NCBI GenBank assembly: GCA_029961685.1
Contig: JARWKL010000004.1
Location: forward strand, 23,317,610 to 23,381,609
DNA length: 64,000 bases
Reading direction: 5' to 3'
Origin: Aristolochia californica
Lineage: Eukaryota > Streptophyta > Magnoliopsida > Piperales > Aristolochiaceae
A program made the translations under genes and the position numbers. Shown here one piece after another: positions 38,001 to 49,606 of this stretch (within the stretch, counting starts at the first letter, position 1; every line of letters starts with the position of its first letter). The notes below the pieces were generated by a model. The model ran no database searches and had not been told where the DNA came from. It saw only the letters and a list, made by a program, of their open reading frames with translations.

Positions 38001-38384
38001 GTGTAGAAAAATATCTTTCTTATAAAATTCCAAGCTATGAGGGTTGAACTAGTGGAATTTCCCAAACTTAGATAACAAAACTTTTGTGTTCATTTGTGGT
38101 GTGTGAATAAATTTTCTTCCGTTACATTTATTTATTGCTTTAAATTATTTCCATACATAAACTATAAAATTATCATTTTGTTGTGATCAATTTGCCCTTT
38201 TCTCTTTTTTTGTTTACGAGATGAAGGGAAAGTGAAAACTCAAGTTTTGATTTCAGAAAAAAGTATACATTTAAAATGAAAATGAAAAATGAACTAATGT
38301 CGAGGGAGATACTTCCAAAAAGTGTGTAATTTTTAGGGATTGTAAACTCTCTTTAGTTTTTATATATCAAGTTCTGCAATCATC

Positions 38385-39756
38385 AAAAAAAGGGAGAGAG
38401 GGGGGGGGGGGGGGGGGGGGGGTGTGGGGGATTTTTAACTGTGTGTTGACTCCCGATCCATAAGTCATTCCTTTAAAAACTATAGCCCGTTAAGCATTAC
38501 AAATCACTTTACAATCATCTATGATCATTAGGTTAGCGTTTTGTAAATGGGTAAAATAATGGCATGTTTAACTCGGGTAAACATCCCACCACACGTTCAC
38601 TTGAGAATTTAATGTTATTCTCTTTGAAAGGTTTAGATCCATAGGTCATTTGCTTCTTCAACATGTTTGAAGCATGCATATCCATTTTTTAACAAATGTA
38701 TAGAAAAATCTATTTCTTATAAATTTCCGAGCTATAAGGGTTGCAGTAGTGGAATTTCCCAAACTTGGATAACAAAACTTTTTTGTTAATTTGTGGTGTG
38801 TGAATAAATTTTCTCTCCTTAAATTTTTTATTGCTTTCAATTATTTCCTTACATAAACTCTAAAATTTTCATTTTTTTGTGATCTATTTGCCTTCTTTCT
38901 CTCTTTTTGTTGACGAGATGAAGGGAAAGTCAAAACTCAAGCTTTGATTTAAGAAAAAAGTATACATCTAAAAAGGAAATGCACAATGCTCAAATATAGA
39001 GAGAGATAATTCAAAAAAGTGTCTGTAATTTTTAGGGATTGTAAACTCTTTTTAGATTTTATATATCAGTTTCTGCAATCGTAGGGAAAGGGGGAGGCAT
39101 GGGATTTTTAACTGAGTTGGACACCCAATCCATAAGTCATTCCTTACAAAAAATATCACCAGTTACGCATGACAAATCACTTTACAATCATCAATGATCC
39201 TTAGGTAAGCTTTTTTTAAATGGGCAAAATAAAGGCTTGTTTGACTTGGGTAAATATCCCACTGCACGTTCACTTGAGAATTTAATGTTATTCACTTTAA
39301 AAGGTTTGGATCCTTAGCTTATTTACATCTTTATCATGTTTCAAGCATGCATATCCATTTTTTAAAACATGTGTAGAAAAAACTCTTTCTTAAAAAATTC
39401 CGAGCTATAAGGGTTGAACTAGTGGAATTTCCCAAACTTGGATAACAAAACTTTTGTGTTCATCTGTGGTGTGTGAATAAATTTTCTTTCCTTACATTTT
39501 TTATTGCTTTGAAGGCTTTCCATACATAAACTTCAAAATTTTCATTTTTTTGTGATCTATTTGCCTTTTATCTCTTTTTTTGTTTACGAGATTAAGGGAA
39601 AGTGAAAACTCAAGCTTTGATTTAAGAAAAAATTATAGATCTAAAATGCAAATGCACAATGCACAAATGTACAGAGAGCTAATTCCGAAAAGTGTTTGTC
39701 ATTTTTAGGGATTGTAAACACTTTTTAGTTTTTATATATCAGGTTCTGCAATCGTC
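38385..39756 (+). repeat. Second copy of the duplicated dimer, with a G-run
   Basis: This matches 33656-35008 by the shared variants given there. Its first unit carries a 23-base G run where the partner unit reads GAGGGGGAGGGGG, and is 699 bp long as a result. Confidence 0.82.
38400..38422 (+). repeat. Homopolymer run of 23 G in a G-rich box
   Basis: A 23-base G run follows AAAAAAAGGGAGAGA and precedes TGTGGGGGATTTTT in monomer 38385. It is the second of three such expansions in the window, at the same place in the monomer. Confidence 0.9.
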
Positions 39757-40441
39757 GGGAAAAGGGGAGGCGGCGGATTTTTAACTGAGTGTTGACTCTC
39801 CCAATCCATAAGTCATTCCTAAAAAAAATATAGCCAGATACGCATGATAAATCACTTTACAATCATTTATGATCGTTAGGTCAACTTTTTGTAAATGGGC
39901 AAAATAATGGTATGTTTGACTCGGGTAAATATCCCATCGCTCGTTCACTTGAGAATTTAGTGTTATTCTCTTTAAAAGGTTTGGATCGATAGGTCATTTT
40001 TATCTTTAACTTGCTTCAAGCATGCATATCCATTTAATAAAACATGAGTAGAAAAATCTCCCTCTTATAAAATTCCAAACTATTGGGGTTGAACTAGTGG
40101 AATTTCCCAAACTCGGATAAAAAAACTTTTGTGTTCATTTGTGGTGTGTGAATAAATTTTCTTTACTTACAGTTGTTATTGCTTTAAATTTTTTCTATAC
40201 ATAAAATCTAAAATTTTCATTTTGTTTTGATCTATTTGACTTTTTCTATATTTTTTTTTTTTTGTTTACGAGATGGAGCGAAAGTGAAAACTAAAGATTT
40301 GATTTAAGAAAAAAAAAGTACACATCTAAAATGGAAATGCGCAATGCACAAATTTGGAGAGAGATAATTCCAAAAAGTGTCTATAGTTTTTAAGGATTGT
40401 AAACTCTATTAAGTTTTTATATATCAGGTTCTACAATCGTC
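39757..40441 (+). repeat. Monomer pair member, partner at 41598
   Basis: Units 39757-40441 and 41598-42271 share CAGATACGCATGATAAA or CAGATATGCATGATAAA, AATGGTATGTTTGAC, CGCTCGTTCACTTG, AATTTAGTGTTATTC, TTTAACTTGCTTCAAGC and ACTCGGATAA in the AACTTGGATAA block. Between them lie a shortened monomer and a G-run monomer, so the duplication spans an offset of about 1.84 kb. Confidence 0.85.
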
Positions 40442-40899
40442 GGGAAAAGGGGAGGCGAGGGAGTTTTAACTGAATGTTGACTCCCAATCCATAAGTCATT
40501 CCTTACAAAAATAAAGCTTGTTACGCAAGATAAATTTCTTTACAATCATCTATGATCGTTAGGTCAGCTTTTTGTAAATGGGAAAAATAATGGCTTGTGT
40601 TCATTTGTGGTGTGTGAATAAATTTTCTTTACTTACATTTGTTTATTGCTTTAAATTCATTCTATACATAAACTCTAAAATTTTCTTTTTTTTGTGATCT
40701 ATTTTCCTTTTATCTCTTTTTTTTGTTTACGAGATGAAGGGAAAGTGAAAACTCAAGTTTTGATTTAAGAAAAAAGTATACATCTAAAATTGAAATGCAC
40801 AATGCAAAAATGTAGAGATAGATAATTCGAAAAAGTGTCTGTAATTTTTAGGGATTGCAAACTCTTTTTAGTTTTTATATATCAGGTTCTACAATCATC
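40442..40899 (+). repeat. Monomer with ~218 bp internal deletion
   Basis: At about 40594-40600 AATGGCTTGT joins GTTCATTTGTGGTGTG. The CGGGTAAATATCCC block, GGATCC, the ACATGT dyad and ACTAGT are lost, but the G-rich box is kept. TTGT is present at both edges in intact neighbours, so this is a short-homology deletion. Confidence 0.88.
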
Positions 40900-40912
40900 G
40901 GGAAAAGGGGAA

Positions 40913-40945
<33 letters not shown>
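40913..40945 (+). repeat. Homopolymer run of 33 G in a G-rich box
   Basis: The longest G run in the window lies directly after GGGAAAAGGGGAA in monomer 40900, which is 698 bp long as a result. The following ATTATTAAGTGAGTG is a normal box exit. Confidence 0.9.
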
Positions 40946-40946
<1 letters not shown>

Positions 40947-41597
40947 TTATTAAGTGAGTGTTGACTCCCAATCCATAAGTCATTCCTTAAAAAAATACAG
41001 CCCATTACGCATGATAAATCACTTTACAATCATCTTTGACCGTTAGGTCAACATTTTGTAAATGGGCAAAATAATGGCATGTTTGACTCGAGTAAATATC
41101 CTAGCGCACGTTCACTATGGAATTTAATGTTATTCTCTTTAAAAGGTTTGGATCCATAGGTCATTTGCATCTTTAACATGTTTCAAGGATGCATATCCAT
41201 TTTTTGAAACATGCGTAGAAAAATTTCTTTCTTATAAAATTCCGAGCTATAAAGGTTGAACTAGTGGAATTTCCCAAACTTGGATAACAAAATTTTGTGT
41301 TCATTTGTGGTGTGTGAATAAATTTTCTTTCCTTACATTTTTTATTTCTTTGAATTATTTCCATACATAAACTCTAAAATTTTTATTTTTTTGTGATCTA
41401 TTTGCCTTTTATTTCTTTTTTTGTTTACGAGATTAAGGGAAAATGAAAACTCAAGCTTTGATTTAAGAAAAAAGTATAGATCTAAAATGTAAATGCACAA
41501 TGCACAAATTTAGAGAGAGATAATTCCGAAAAGTGTCTGTCATTTTTAGGGATAGTAAACACTTTTTAGTTTTTATATATCGGGTTCTGCAATTGTC

Positions 41598-42271
41598 GGG
41601 AAAAGGGGAGGTGAGTGATTTTTAACTGAGTGTTGACTCCCTATCCATAAGTCATTCCTAAAATAAATATTGTCAGATATGCATGATAAATGACTTTGCA
41701 ATCATCTATGATCGTTAGGTCATCTTTTTGTAAATGGGCAAAACAATGGTATGTTTGACTCGGGTAAATATCCCACCGCTCGTTCACTTGAGAATTTAGT
41801 GTTATTCTCTTTAAAAGGTTTGGATCCATAGGTCATTTGTATCTTTAACTTGCTTCAAGCATGCATATCCATTTTTTAAAACATGTGTAGAAAAATCTCT
41901 TTCTAATAAAATTCCAAACTATTAGGGTTGAACTAGTGGAATTTCCCAAACTCGGATAACAAAACTTTTGTGTTCATTTGTGGTGTGTGAATAAATTTTC
42001 TTTACTTACATTTTTTATTGCTTAAATTTTTTCCATGCATAAACTCTAAAATTTTCATTTTGTTGTGATCTATTTGACTTTTATCTCTTTTTTTGTTTAC
42101 GAGATGAAGCGAAAGTAAAAATTCAAGATTTGATTTAAGAAAAAAAAGTACACATCTACAATGGAAATGCACAATGCAAAAATTTAGAGTGTGATAATTC
42201 CAAAAAGTGTCTATAATTTTTAGGGATTGTAAACTCTTTTTAGATTTTATATATCAGGTTTTGTAATCGTC
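41598..42271 (+). repeat. Monomer pair member, partner at 39757
   Basis: It shares the variants listed for 39757-40441. The minus-strand open frame at 41641-41829 begins at the ATG in GGATCCAT and is a satellite by-product. Confidence 0.82.
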
Positions 42272-45200
42272 TGGAAATGGGGGAGGCGGGGTTTTTAACC
42301 GATTGTTGACTCCCAATCCATAAGTCATTCCTTACAAAAATATAGCCTGTTACGTATGATAAATTAGTTTACAATCATCTATGATTGTTAGGTCAAATTT
42401 TTTTAAATGGACAAAATAATGGCTAGTTTGACTTGGGAAAATATCTCACCGCACGTTCACTTCAATATTTAATGTTATTCTCTTTAAAAGGTTTGGATCC
42501 ATGGGTCATTTTCATCTTTAACATGTGTAGAAAAAATATTTCTTATAAAATTCCAAGCTATTAGGGTTGAACTAGTGGAATTTCCCAAACTTGGATAACA
42601 AAACTTTTGTTTTCATTTGAGGTGTGTGAATAAATTTAATATACTTCATTTTTTTATTATTTTAAATTATTTCCATACATAAACTTTAAAATTTTCATTT
42701 TTTTGTGATCTACTTACCTTTTTCTCTCTTTTTTTGTTTACAAGATGAAGGGAAAGTGAAAACTCAATCTTTGATTTAAAAAAAAAGTATACATCTAGAA
42801 TGAAAATGCACAATGCACAAATATAGAGAGAGATAATTCAAAAAGAGTTTGTAATTTTTAGGGATTGTAAATTCTTTTTAGTTTTTATATATCTGGATTT
42901 GCAATCATCGGGAAAAGGGGGAGGCGGGGAATTTTTAATAGAGTGTTGACTCCCAATCCATAAGTCATTCCTTACAAAAATGTAGGCCGTTATGCAAGAT
43001 TAATCTCTTTACAATCATCTATGATAGTTAGGTCAGCTTTTTGTAAATGGGCAAAATAATGGCTTTTTTGACTCGGGTAAATATCCCACCGCACGTTCAC
43101 GTGGGAATTTAATGTTATTATGTTTAAAAGGTTTGGATCCAAAGGTCATTTGCATCTTTAACATGTTTGAAGCATGCATATCCCGTTTTTAAAACATGTG
43201 TAGAAAAGCCTCTTTCTTATAAAATTTTGAGCTATTAGGGTTAAACTAGTGGAATTTCCAAAACTTAGATAACAAAAATTTTGTGTTCATTTGTGGTGTG
43301 TGAATAAATTTTCTTTACTTACATTTTGTTTATTGCTTTAATTTCTTTCCATACATAAACTCTAAAAATTTTATTTTGTTGTGATCTATTTGCGTTTTCT
43401 CTCTTTTTTTGTTTACGAGATGAAAGGAGAGTGAAAACTCAAGCTTTGATTTAAGAAAAAATTATACATCAAAAATGGAAATGAACAATGCACAAATTTA
43501 AAGAGAGATAATTCCAAAAAGTATCTATAATTTTTAGGGATTGTAAACTCTTTTTAGGTTTTATATAGCAGGTTCTGCAATCATCGGGAAAAGGGGGAGG
43601 GGTGTGATTTTTAACTGAGTGTTGATTTCCAATCCATAAGTCATTCCTAACAAAGAATATAGCCTGTTACACATGATAAATCACTTTACTATCATCTATA
43701 ATCATTAGATCAGATTTAGTTATTGGGCAAAATAATAGCTTATTTGACTCAGGTATATAAGCCACCTCATGTTCACTTGAGAATTTATTGTTATTCTCTT
43801 TAAAAGTTTTGGATCCTGAAGGCATTTGCATCTTTAAGTTGTTTCAAGCAAGCATATCCATTTTTTAAAACTTGTGTAGAGAAATCTCTTTGTTATAAAA
43901 TTCTGAGCTATTAGGGTTGAACTAGTGGAATTTCTCTGACCTGGATAATAAAAATTTTGTGTTCATTTGTGGTGCGTGAATAAATTTTATTTATTTACAT
44001 TAGTTTATTGCTTTAAATTCTTGCCATACATAAACTCTAAAATTTTCATTTTGTTGGGATCTATTTGACTTTTATCTCTTTTTTTGTTTATGAGATGAAG
44101 GGAACGTGAAAATTGATGCTTTGATTTAAGAAAAAGTATACAACTAAAATGGAAATGCACAATGCACAAATTTAGAGATAGATAATTCCAAAAAGCGTCT
44201 GTAAGTTTTAGGGTTTGTAAACTTTTTTTATATTTTATATATCAGGTTTTGCAATCATCGGGAAAAAGAGGAGGGGTAGGATTTTTAACTGAGTGTTGAC
44301 TCAAAATCCATTAGTCATTCCTTACAAAAATTATCACCCATTACACATGATAAATCACTTTACGATCATCTATGACCATTAGGTAAGCTTTTTGTAAATG
44401 TGCAAAATAATGGCTTATTTGACTTGGGTAAATATCCCAATGCACCTTCACTTGAGAATTTATTGTTATTCTCTTTGAAAGGTTTGGTGGATCCATAGGT
44501 CATTTGCATCTTTAACATGTTTCAAGCATGCATATCTGTTTTTTAAAACAAGTGTAGAAAAATATCTTTCTCATAAAATTCCAAGCTATTGGGGTTGAAC
44601 TTGTAGAATTTTCCAAACTTGGATAACAAAACTTTTGTGTTCATTTGTGGTGTGTGAATAAATTATCTTGAGTTTCATTTGTTTATTGCTTTAGATTCTT
44701 TCCATACATAAACTCTAAAATTTTCATTTTGTTGTGATCTATTTCCCTTTAATATCTTTTTTTGTTTACGAGATGAAGAGAAAGTGAAAACTCAAGCTTT
44801 TATTTCAGAAAAAAGTATACATCTAAAATGGAAATGCACAATGTACAAATGTAGAGAGAGATAATTCCAAAAAGTGTCTATAATTTTTAGGGATTGTAAA
44901 CTCTTTTTAGTTTTTATATATCAGGTTCTGCAATTGTCGGTAAAAGGGGGAGGCGGGGGATTTTTAACTGAGTGTTGGCTCGCAATCCATAAGCCATTCC
45001 TTATAAAAATATAGCCCATTACGGATGATAAATCACTTTACAATCATCTATGATCGTTAGGGCAGCTTTTTGTAAATGGGAAAAATAATGGCTTGTTTGA
45101 CTCGGGTAAATATGCCATCGCACGTTCACTAGAGAATTTAATGTTATTCTCTTTTAAAGGTTTGGATCCATAAGTCATTTGCATCTTTAAAATTTTTCAA

Positions 45201-46954
45201 GCATGAATATCAATTTTATAAAACATGTGTAAAAAAATTTCTTTCTTATTAAATTCTGAGCTATTAGTGTTGAACTAGTGGAATTTTCCAAACTTGGATA
45301 ACAAAACTTTTGTGTTCATTTGTGGCATGTGAATAAATTTTATTTGCTTACATTTGTTTATTATTTTAAATTCTTTCCATACATGAACTCTAAAAATTTT
45401 ATTTTGTTGTGATCTATTTGGCTTTTATTTCTTTTTTGTTCACGAGATGAAGGGAAAGTGAAAACTCAAGCTTTGATTTAAGAAAAAAATTATACATCAA
45501 GAATGGAAATGCACATTACATGAATGCAGAGAGAGATAATTCCAAATAGTGTTTGTAATTTTTTGGTATTGTAAACTCTTTTTATTTTTTATATTTCAGG
45601 TTCTGCCATCGTTGGGAAAAGGGGGAGGTTGGGGATTTTTAATTGAGTGTTGACTCCCAATCCATAAGTCATTCCTTAAAAAATATAGCCCGTTCTGCAT
45701 GATAAATCACTTTACAATCATCTACAATAGTTATGTCCGCTTTTTATAACTGGGTAAAATAATGGGTTGGACTCTGGTAACTATCCCATCGCACGTTCAC
45801 TTGTGAATTTAATGTTATTCTCTTAAAAAGATGACCCATAGGTCATTTGCATCTTTAATATATTTCAAGCATGCATATCCATTTTTTTAAAACATGTGTA
45901 GAAAAATCTCTTTCTTATAAAATTCCAAGCTATTCGGGTTGAACTAGTGGAATTTCTCACACTTGGATAACAAAACTTTTGTGTTCATTTGAGGTGTGTG
46001 AAAAAAAAAATTTATACATTTTTTTTATTGCTTTAAATTCTTTCCAAACATAAACTCTAAAATTTTCATTTTTTTATGATATTCTTGCCTTTTATCTCTA
46101 TTTTTGTTTACGAGATGAAGGGAAATGGAAAACTTATGCTTCGATTTAAGAAAAAAGTACACATCTAAAATAGAAATTATCAATGCACAAAGGTAGACAG
46201 AGATAATTCCAAAAAGTGTCTTTATTTTTTAGGGATTGTAAACTCTTTTTAATTTTTGTATATCAGGTTCTACAATCTACGAGAAAAGGGGGAGGTGAAG
46301 GATTTTTAACTGAGTGGCTACTCCCAATCCATAAGTATTTCCTTACAAAAATATAGCCCATTACGTATGATAAATCACTTTACAATCATCTATGATCGTT
46401 AGGTCAGTTTTTTGTAAATGGGCAAAATAATGGCTTGTTTGACTCGGGTAAATACCCCACCGCACGTGCACTTGTGAATTTAATGTTATTATATTTAAAA
46501 TGTGTGGATCCATAGGTCATTTTCATCTTTAGCATTTTTCAAGCATGCAAATCGATTTTTTAAAACATGTGTAGAAAAATCTCTTCCTTAAAAAATTCCG
46601 AGCTATTCGGGTTGAACTAGTGGAATTTCCCAAACATAGATAACAAAACTTTTGTGATCATTTGTGGTGTGTGGATAAATTTTCTTTCCTTGCATTTGTT
46701 ATTGCTTTAAATTATTTCCATACATAAACTATAAAATTTTCTTTTTGTTATGATCTATTTTTCTTTTATCTCTTTTTTTGCTTACGAGACGAAGGGAAAG
46801 TGAAAACTCAAGCTTTGATTTAAGAAAAAAGTATACATCTAAAATGGAAATGCACAATTCAAAAATGTAGAGAGAGATAATTCCAAAAAGTGTCTATAAT
46901 TTTTAGGGATTGTAAACTCTTTTTTCTTTTTATATAAAAGGTTCTACAGTCGTC
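42272..46954 (+). repeat. Multi-monomer series p-q-r-s-u-v-w, copy 1
   Basis: Seven consecutive monomers carry private variants that recur in the same order downstream: p 42272, q 42910, r 43586, s 44260, u 44939, v 45614, w 46281. Marks: p lacks ~34 bp (AACATGTGTAGAAA joined); r has ACAAAGAATATAG, GCCACCTCATGTTC and GGCATTTGCATC; s has AAAAAGAGGAGGGGTAGG and GGTTTGGTGGATCC; u has TGTTGGCTC and CATACATGAACTC; v has TTCCAAACATAAACTC and GGGAAATGGAAAAC; w has ACTTGTGAATTTAATG and GGTGTGGATCC-like variants. This is an older HOR-like unit, much more eroded than the one at 2-17 kb. Confidence 0.82.
42515..42545 (+). other. ~34 bp deletion between ACATGT repeats (type p)
   Basis: CTTTAACATG is joined to TGTAGAAAAA. 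Intact monomers have two ACATGT palindromes about 34 bp apart, and the deletion removes one of them with the intervening GCATGC region. The same deletion is seen at about 52478-52492 in the second type p half-unit, so the two are copies of one mutated ancestor. Confidence 0.85.
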
Positions 46955-49606
46955 GAGAAAAAGGGCAGGGAGGGGGTTTTTAATTAAGTGTTCACGCCCA
47001 ATCTTTAAGTTATGCCTTACAAAAGTATATCCCATTACGCGTGAGAAATCACTTTACAATCATCTATGATCGTTAGGTCAACTTTTTGTAAATGGGGAAA
47101 ATAATGGCTTGTTTGACTTGGGTAAATATCCCACCGCACGTTCACTTGAGAATTTAATGTTATTCTCTTTAAAAGGTTTGGATCGATAGGTCATTCGCAC
47201 CTTTAACATGTTTCAAACATGCATATCCATTTTTTAAAACATGTGTAGAAAAATCTCTTTTTTACAAAATTTTGAGCTATTAAGGATGACCTAGTGGAAT
47301 TTCGCAAACTTGGATAACAAAACATTTGTGTTCATTTGTGGTGTGTGAATAAATTTTCTTTACTTACATTTGTTTATTGCTTTAAATTCTTTCCATTCAA
47401 AAACTCTAAAATTTTCATTTAATTGTGATGTATTTGCCTTTTATCTCTTTTTATGTTTACGAGATGATGGGAAAGTGAAAACTCAAGTTTTGATTTAATA
47501 AAAAAGTATACATCTAAAATGGACATGCACAATGCACAAATATAGGGAGAGATAATTCCAAATAGTGTCTGTATATTTTAGGGATTGTAAACATTTTTTG
47601 TTTTTATGTATTAGGTTCTGCAATTGTCTAGAAATGGGGAGGCGGGGGATTTTTAACTAAGTGTTGACTCCATATCCATAAGTCAATCCTTACAAAAATA
47701 TAGCCGGTTACACATGATAAATCACTTTACAATTATCTATGATCGTTAGGAAAAATATTCATCTGGACGTTCACTTGAGAATTTAATTTTATTCACTTTA
47801 GAAAGGTTTGGATCCATAGGTCATTTGCGTCTTTCACTTGTTTCAAGCATGCATATCCATTTTTTAAAACATGTGAAGAAAAATCTCTTACTTATAAAAT
47901 TTCGAGCCATTAGGCTTGAACTAGTGGAATTTCCAAAAACTTGGATAACAAAACTTTTGTGTTCATTTGTGGTGGGTGAATAAATTTTCTTTCTTCACAT
48001 TTGTTATTGCTTTGAGTTCTTTCAAGAGATAAACTCAAAAATTTTCATTTTGTTGTAATCTATTTGCCTTTTATCTCTTTTTTTTACGAGATAAAGGGAA
48101 AGTGAAAACTCTAGCTTCGATTTAAGAAAAAAGTCTAGATCTAAAAATGAAATGCACAATGAACAAATGTAGAGAGAGATATTTCCAAAAAGTGTCTGTA
48201 ATTTTTAGGGATTGTAAACTCTTTTTAGTTTTTAAATATCAGATTCTGCAATCATCGGGAAAAGGGGCCAGTGGGGGATTTTTAACTGAGTGATGACTCT
48301 CAATCCATAATCCATTCCTTAAAAAAATGTAGCCCATCACACTTGATAAAACACTTCACAATCATCTATGATTATTAGGTCAATGTTTTGTAAATAGGCA
48401 AAATTATGGCTTGTTTGACTCGTGTAAATATTCCACCGCACGTTCACTTGAGAATTTAATGTTACTCTCTTAAAATTTTTTGGATCCATAGGTCTTTTGC
48501 ATCTTCAACATGTTTCAAGGATGCATATCCATTTTTTATAACATGTGTAGAAAAATCTCTTTCTTATAAAATTCCGAGCGATTAGGGTTGAACAAGTGGA
48601 ATTTCTCAAACTTGTATAACAAAACTTTTGTGTTCATTTGAGGTTTGTGAATAAATTTTAATTTCATAGATTTTGTTTGTAGCTTTAAATTCTTTCCTTA
48701 CATAAACTCTAAAATTTTCATTTTGTTGTTATCTATTTGCCTTTTATCTTTTTCTTTGTTTACGATATGAAGGTAAATGGATAACTCCAGCTTTTATTTT
48801 AGAAAAAAGTATACATATAAAATGTAAATTTAAAATGCACAAATGTTGAGAGAGATAATTCCAAAAAGTGTCTTTATTTTTTAGAGATTGTGAACTCTTT
48901 TTAGTTTTTGTATATCTGGTTCTGCAATCTACGAGAAAAGGGGGAGGCGAGGGATTTTTAACTGAGTGTTGACTCCATATCCATAAGTAATTCCTTACAA
49001 AAATATAGCACGTTACGCATGATAAATCACTTTACAATCATCTATGATCGTTAGGTCAGCTTTTTGTAAATCGGCAAAATAATGGCTTGTTTGACTCTGG
49101 TAAATACCCCCCCGCACGTTCACTTGTGAATTTAATGTTATTATCTTTAAAAGGTGTGGATCCATAGGTAATTTTCATATTTTATATGTTTCAAGCATGC
49201 AAATCCATTTTTTAAAACATGTGTAGAAATATCTCTTCCTTAAAAAATTCTGAGCAAATAGGGTTGAACTCATGGAATTTCCCAAAGTTGGATAATAAAA
49301 ATTTTGTGTTCATTTGTGGTGTGTGAATAAATTTTATTTCCTCACATTTGTTATTTCTTTGAGTTCTTTCGAAACATAAACTCTAAAATTTTCATTTTGT
49401 TGTGATCTATTTGCCTATTATCTCTTTTTTTGTTTAGGAGATGAACGGAAAGTGAAAACTCTAGCTTTGATTTAAAAAAATTGTATACATCTAAAATGAA
49501 TATTCACAATGAAAAAATGTAGAGAAAGATAACTCCAAAAAGTGTCTGCAATTTATAGGGATTGTAAACTCTTTTTAGTTTTTATATATCAGGTTCTGCA
49601 AAAGTC
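46281..49606 (+). repeat. Multi-monomer series w-x-y-z-w, copy 1
   Basis: Units w 46281, x 46955, y 47629, z 48257, w 48933. Marks: x has TCATTCGCACCTTTAACATG, AAATTTTGAGCTATTAAGGA and GAATTTCGCAAAC; y has a box TCTAGAAATGGGG and a ~46 bp deletion at 47750; z has GACTCTCAATCCATAA and CACACTTGATAAA. The order w-body, x, y, z recurs at 59.9-62.1 kb. Confidence 0.8.
47629..48256 (+). repeat. Type y monomer with ~46 bp deletion (628 bp)
   Basis: At 47750 GATCGTTAGG joins AAAAATATTCATC. The TCAGCTTTTTGTAAATGGGC to GACTCGG stretch is missing. A monomer near 60915-61449 has nearly the same gap (ATCATTAG to TCAAAATATCC at about 61010) followed by the same CACTTGAGAATTTAAT and TTTGCGT variants. It is a shared, inherited deletion. 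Confidence 0.82.

Larger units (their letters stand above)
30969..41597 (+). repeat. Diverged monomeric block, ~16 units
   Basis: Boxes at 30969, 31635, 32307, 32982, 33656, 34333, 35009, 35683, 36360, 37038, 37713, 38385, 39084, 39757, 40442 and 40900. Spacing is near 675 bp except 699 and 698 (G-run expansions) and 458 (internal deletion). Local kinship: 32307, 32982 and 35009 share TTTAATGTTAC and GGTCTTTTGC-like variants; 35683, 36360 and 37038 share GAGAGTTG and reduced boxes. Open frames at 37578-37778, 38658-38840 and 41173-41364 fall on diverged monomers and are not credible genes. Confidence 0.9.
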
